Below the pieces are notes generated by a model. That model saw only the letters and a list, made by a program, of their open reading frames with translations. It searched no databases and was not told the DNA's origin. The translations under genes and the position numbers were made by a program. A DNA stretch of 64,000 nt from Micromonospora fulviviridis. GTDB lineage: Bacteria; Actinomycetota; Actinomycetes; Mycobacteriales; Micromonosporaceae. Shown here in pieces: positions 62,795 through 64,000 of this stretch (position 1 is its first letter; the number at the start of each line of letters is the position of its first letter). The stretch is from assembly GCF_014648395.1 (NCBI RefSeq), contig NZ_BMRA01000001.1, positions 500,521 to 564,520 of the forward strand, in the 5' to 3' direction.

Positions 62795-62800
62795 ACGCTA
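62795..62800 (-). promoter_or_regulatory. Probable -10 of a leaderless transcript
   Basis: On the minus strand, TAGCGT is followed six bases later by the GTG start of the membrane-protein gene, with no ribosome-binding site between them. Confidence 0.45.
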
Positions 62801-62856
62801 AGCCCCGCCGTCCCCGCACGCCACCCGATTGGCGAGATCCGGACGCGAATGAATGA

Positions 62857-62894
62857 GGAAGGACCGGTTCCCACAAGGGGGAACCGGTCCTTCC
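62857..62894 (-). terminator. Terminator of the second MFS gene
   Basis: A perfect 16-bp stem (GGAAGGACCGGTTCCC / GGGAACCGGTCCTTCC, 6-nt loop) ends 13 bp past the MFS stop on the minus strand. It could also act on the opposite strand's read-through. Confidence 0.88.
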
Positions 62895-62907
62895 GGTGGT
62901 CGACGGG

Positions 62908-64000
62908 TCACTCCGCCCCAGGCGATACCACGTAGAAGCGCGGCATGGGCAGCACCCGCATCCGCAGCCGGGCGCCGGAGCGGCGTAGCTGCCAGGTGAG
63001 CGCCAGCAGCGCGGCGGCCAGCGAGATCAGGCCACCGATCCAGATGCTCGCGCCGGCGCCGAAGGTCTCGGCCACCCAGCCGATGATCGGCGCGCCGACC
63101 GGGTTGGTGCCGAGGAAGACGAGCACCCAGAGCGCCATGACCCGGCCCCGGAAGGCGGCGTCGACGCCGAGCTGGACCCGCTGGTTGGCGGCCTGGGCGA
63201 AGAACACCATGAAGAACCCGGTGGGCAGCAGCAGCGTGACCACCAGCCAGTACGCCGGGGCGAGCCCGACCAGGGTGCCGAAGGTGGCGCAGCCGACCGC
63301 CGCGCCGAGCACCAGCCAGACCGAGGGCCGGCTGCGCCGCCCGGTGCCGGCGAGGGCGCCGACCAGCGCGCCGACCGCCAGCGCGGTGCTGAACAGGCCG
63401 AACGAGGCGGCGCCGGTGTTGAACACGGTCTTGGCCAGCGCGGCGAGGGTGAGCTGGAAGTTGAACAGGCTCATCCCGATCACCGACATGACGACCATCG
63501 GCAGCAGGAGGTCGGGGCGGCGCGCGACGTACCGGAGGCCGTCCACCACCTTGGCCTGGTCACGCTCGCCGGCCGGCGGCAGGTCCTTTCGGTGCAGCTC
63601 CGCGGCGCGCATCCGGACCACGTTGACCAGCGGGGCGATCGAGCTGAGCGCGCTGAACATGAAGACCGGGCCGACGTCGAAGGCGGCGATGGCCAGGCCG
63701 GCGACGGCGGGGCCGACGATCCGGGCCGAGTTGAAGGTGGCCGCGTTGAGGGAGAGCGCGTTCGGCAGCAGCGGCATGCCGACCAGTTCGGAGACGAACG
63801 CCTGCCGGACCGGGGTCTCCACCGCGTTGGCGACGCCGAGCAGGGCGGCGAACGCGAAGACGTGCCAGAGCTGCACCAGACCGGTGATCACCAGGACGCT
63901 CATCACCAGCGCCAGCACGGTCCAGAACGCGTTGGCGACGAAGAGCAGCATCCGCTTGTCGTAGCGGTCGGCGAGGCGGCCGGAGAGCAGGGTCAGCAGG
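62908..64000 (-). CDS. MFS transporter (partial, N-terminus outside window)
   Basis: The frame is open through the right edge: upstream of the first internal Met it reads LSGRLADRYDKRMLLFVAN, the conserved motif A loop of MFS_3-type permeases, so the true start lies beyond the window. The visible part has ten or so membrane helices, with VANAVETPVRQAFVSELVGM, NALSLNAATFNSARIVGPAV, GLRYVARRPDLLLPMVVMSV and MALWVLVFLGTNPVGAPIIG. It resembles enterobactin/multidrug exporter-like MFS proteins and is similar in type to the MFS gene near pdxH. Substrate unknown. Confidence 0.88.
   Translation of the reverse strand, partial: LLTLLSGRLADRYDKRMLLFVANAFWTVLALVMSVLVITGLVQLWHVFAFAALLGVANAVETPVRQAFVSELVGMPLLPNALSLNAATFNSARIVGPAVAGLAIAAFDVGPVFMFSALSSIAPLVNVVRMRAAELHRKDLPPAGERDQAKVVDGLRYVARRPDLLLPMVVMSVIGMSLFNFQLTLAALAKTVFNTGAASFGLFSTALAVGALVGALAGTGRRSRPSVWLVLGAAVGCATFGTLVGLAPAYWLVVTLLLPTGFFMVFFAQAANQRVQLGVDAAFRGRVMALWVLVFLGTNPVGAPIIGWVAETFGAGASIWIGGLISLAAALLALTWQLRRSGARLRMRVLPMPRFYVVSPGAE

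Overview
The window is very GC-rich chromosomal DNA with strong G/C bias at third codon positions, many GTG starts and a few TTG starts. The gene set includes SepH, a mycosin and the EccB/C/D/E secretion core, SerC, and a ydaO-type leader before a secreted cell-wall-type protein. This points to a filamentous actinobacterium, most likely of the family Micromonosporaceae (an inference from gene content and style). I see no rRNA, tRNA, CRISPR array, insertion sequence or prophage.

1-2.1 kb (minus): a type VII secretion (T7SS) effector module with a YbaB-like protein, a WXG100-like protein, a CpnT-type N-terminal domain, an EndoU nuclease-like domain, and a probable immunity gene cut by the window edge. 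2.2-7.1 kb: a lipoprotein, CsbD, and a copper module (copA, a His-rich exported protein, copZ, divergent csoR) with three CsoR-type palindromes between copZ and csoR. 7.3-11.3 kb: a YibE/F membrane protein, a secreted protein behind a c-di-AMP riboswitch, beta-carbonic anhydrase, and a winged-helix regulator.

11.3-25.4 kb: a complete T7SS locus. It holds mycP, two WXG100 genes, a second YbaB/small helical/hydrophobic effector-like set, eccC, eccD, eccE, eccB, and a two-gene PPE-like substrate unit. The order YbaB, about 100-residue helical protein, hydrophobic effector-like protein occurs both here and in the first 2.1 kb, so the two sets look like parallel substrate modules served by one secretion machine.

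25.6-36.7 kb: mixed housekeeping and accessory genes. These include a C39-like secreted protein, HAD hydrolase, hemerythrin, an Lrp/SMP-30 divergent pair, a ferredoxin/P450 pair, an AI-2E-type permease, a MerR/thioredoxin pair and several small proteins. 36.7-42.5 kb: GH65 phosphorylase with a beta-phosphoglucomutase-like HAD protein, a hotdog thioesterase, a VOC protein, a noncoding inverted-repeat element, and an orphan MsmK/UgpC-type ATPase.

42.7-48.4 kb: a teichoic-acid-like cell-surface polymer operon (permease, ATPase, CDP-alcohol phosphotransferase fusion, GT2-glycerophosphotransferase). 48.4-64 kb: serine dehydratase, PspC, DUF4230, an acyl-CoA dehydrogenase, nitroreductase, aldose epimerase, two MFS transporters, pdxH, citrate synthase, serC, sepH, an aldo/keto reductase and thpR. 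Strong GC hairpins mark many gene ends, especially between convergent genes.
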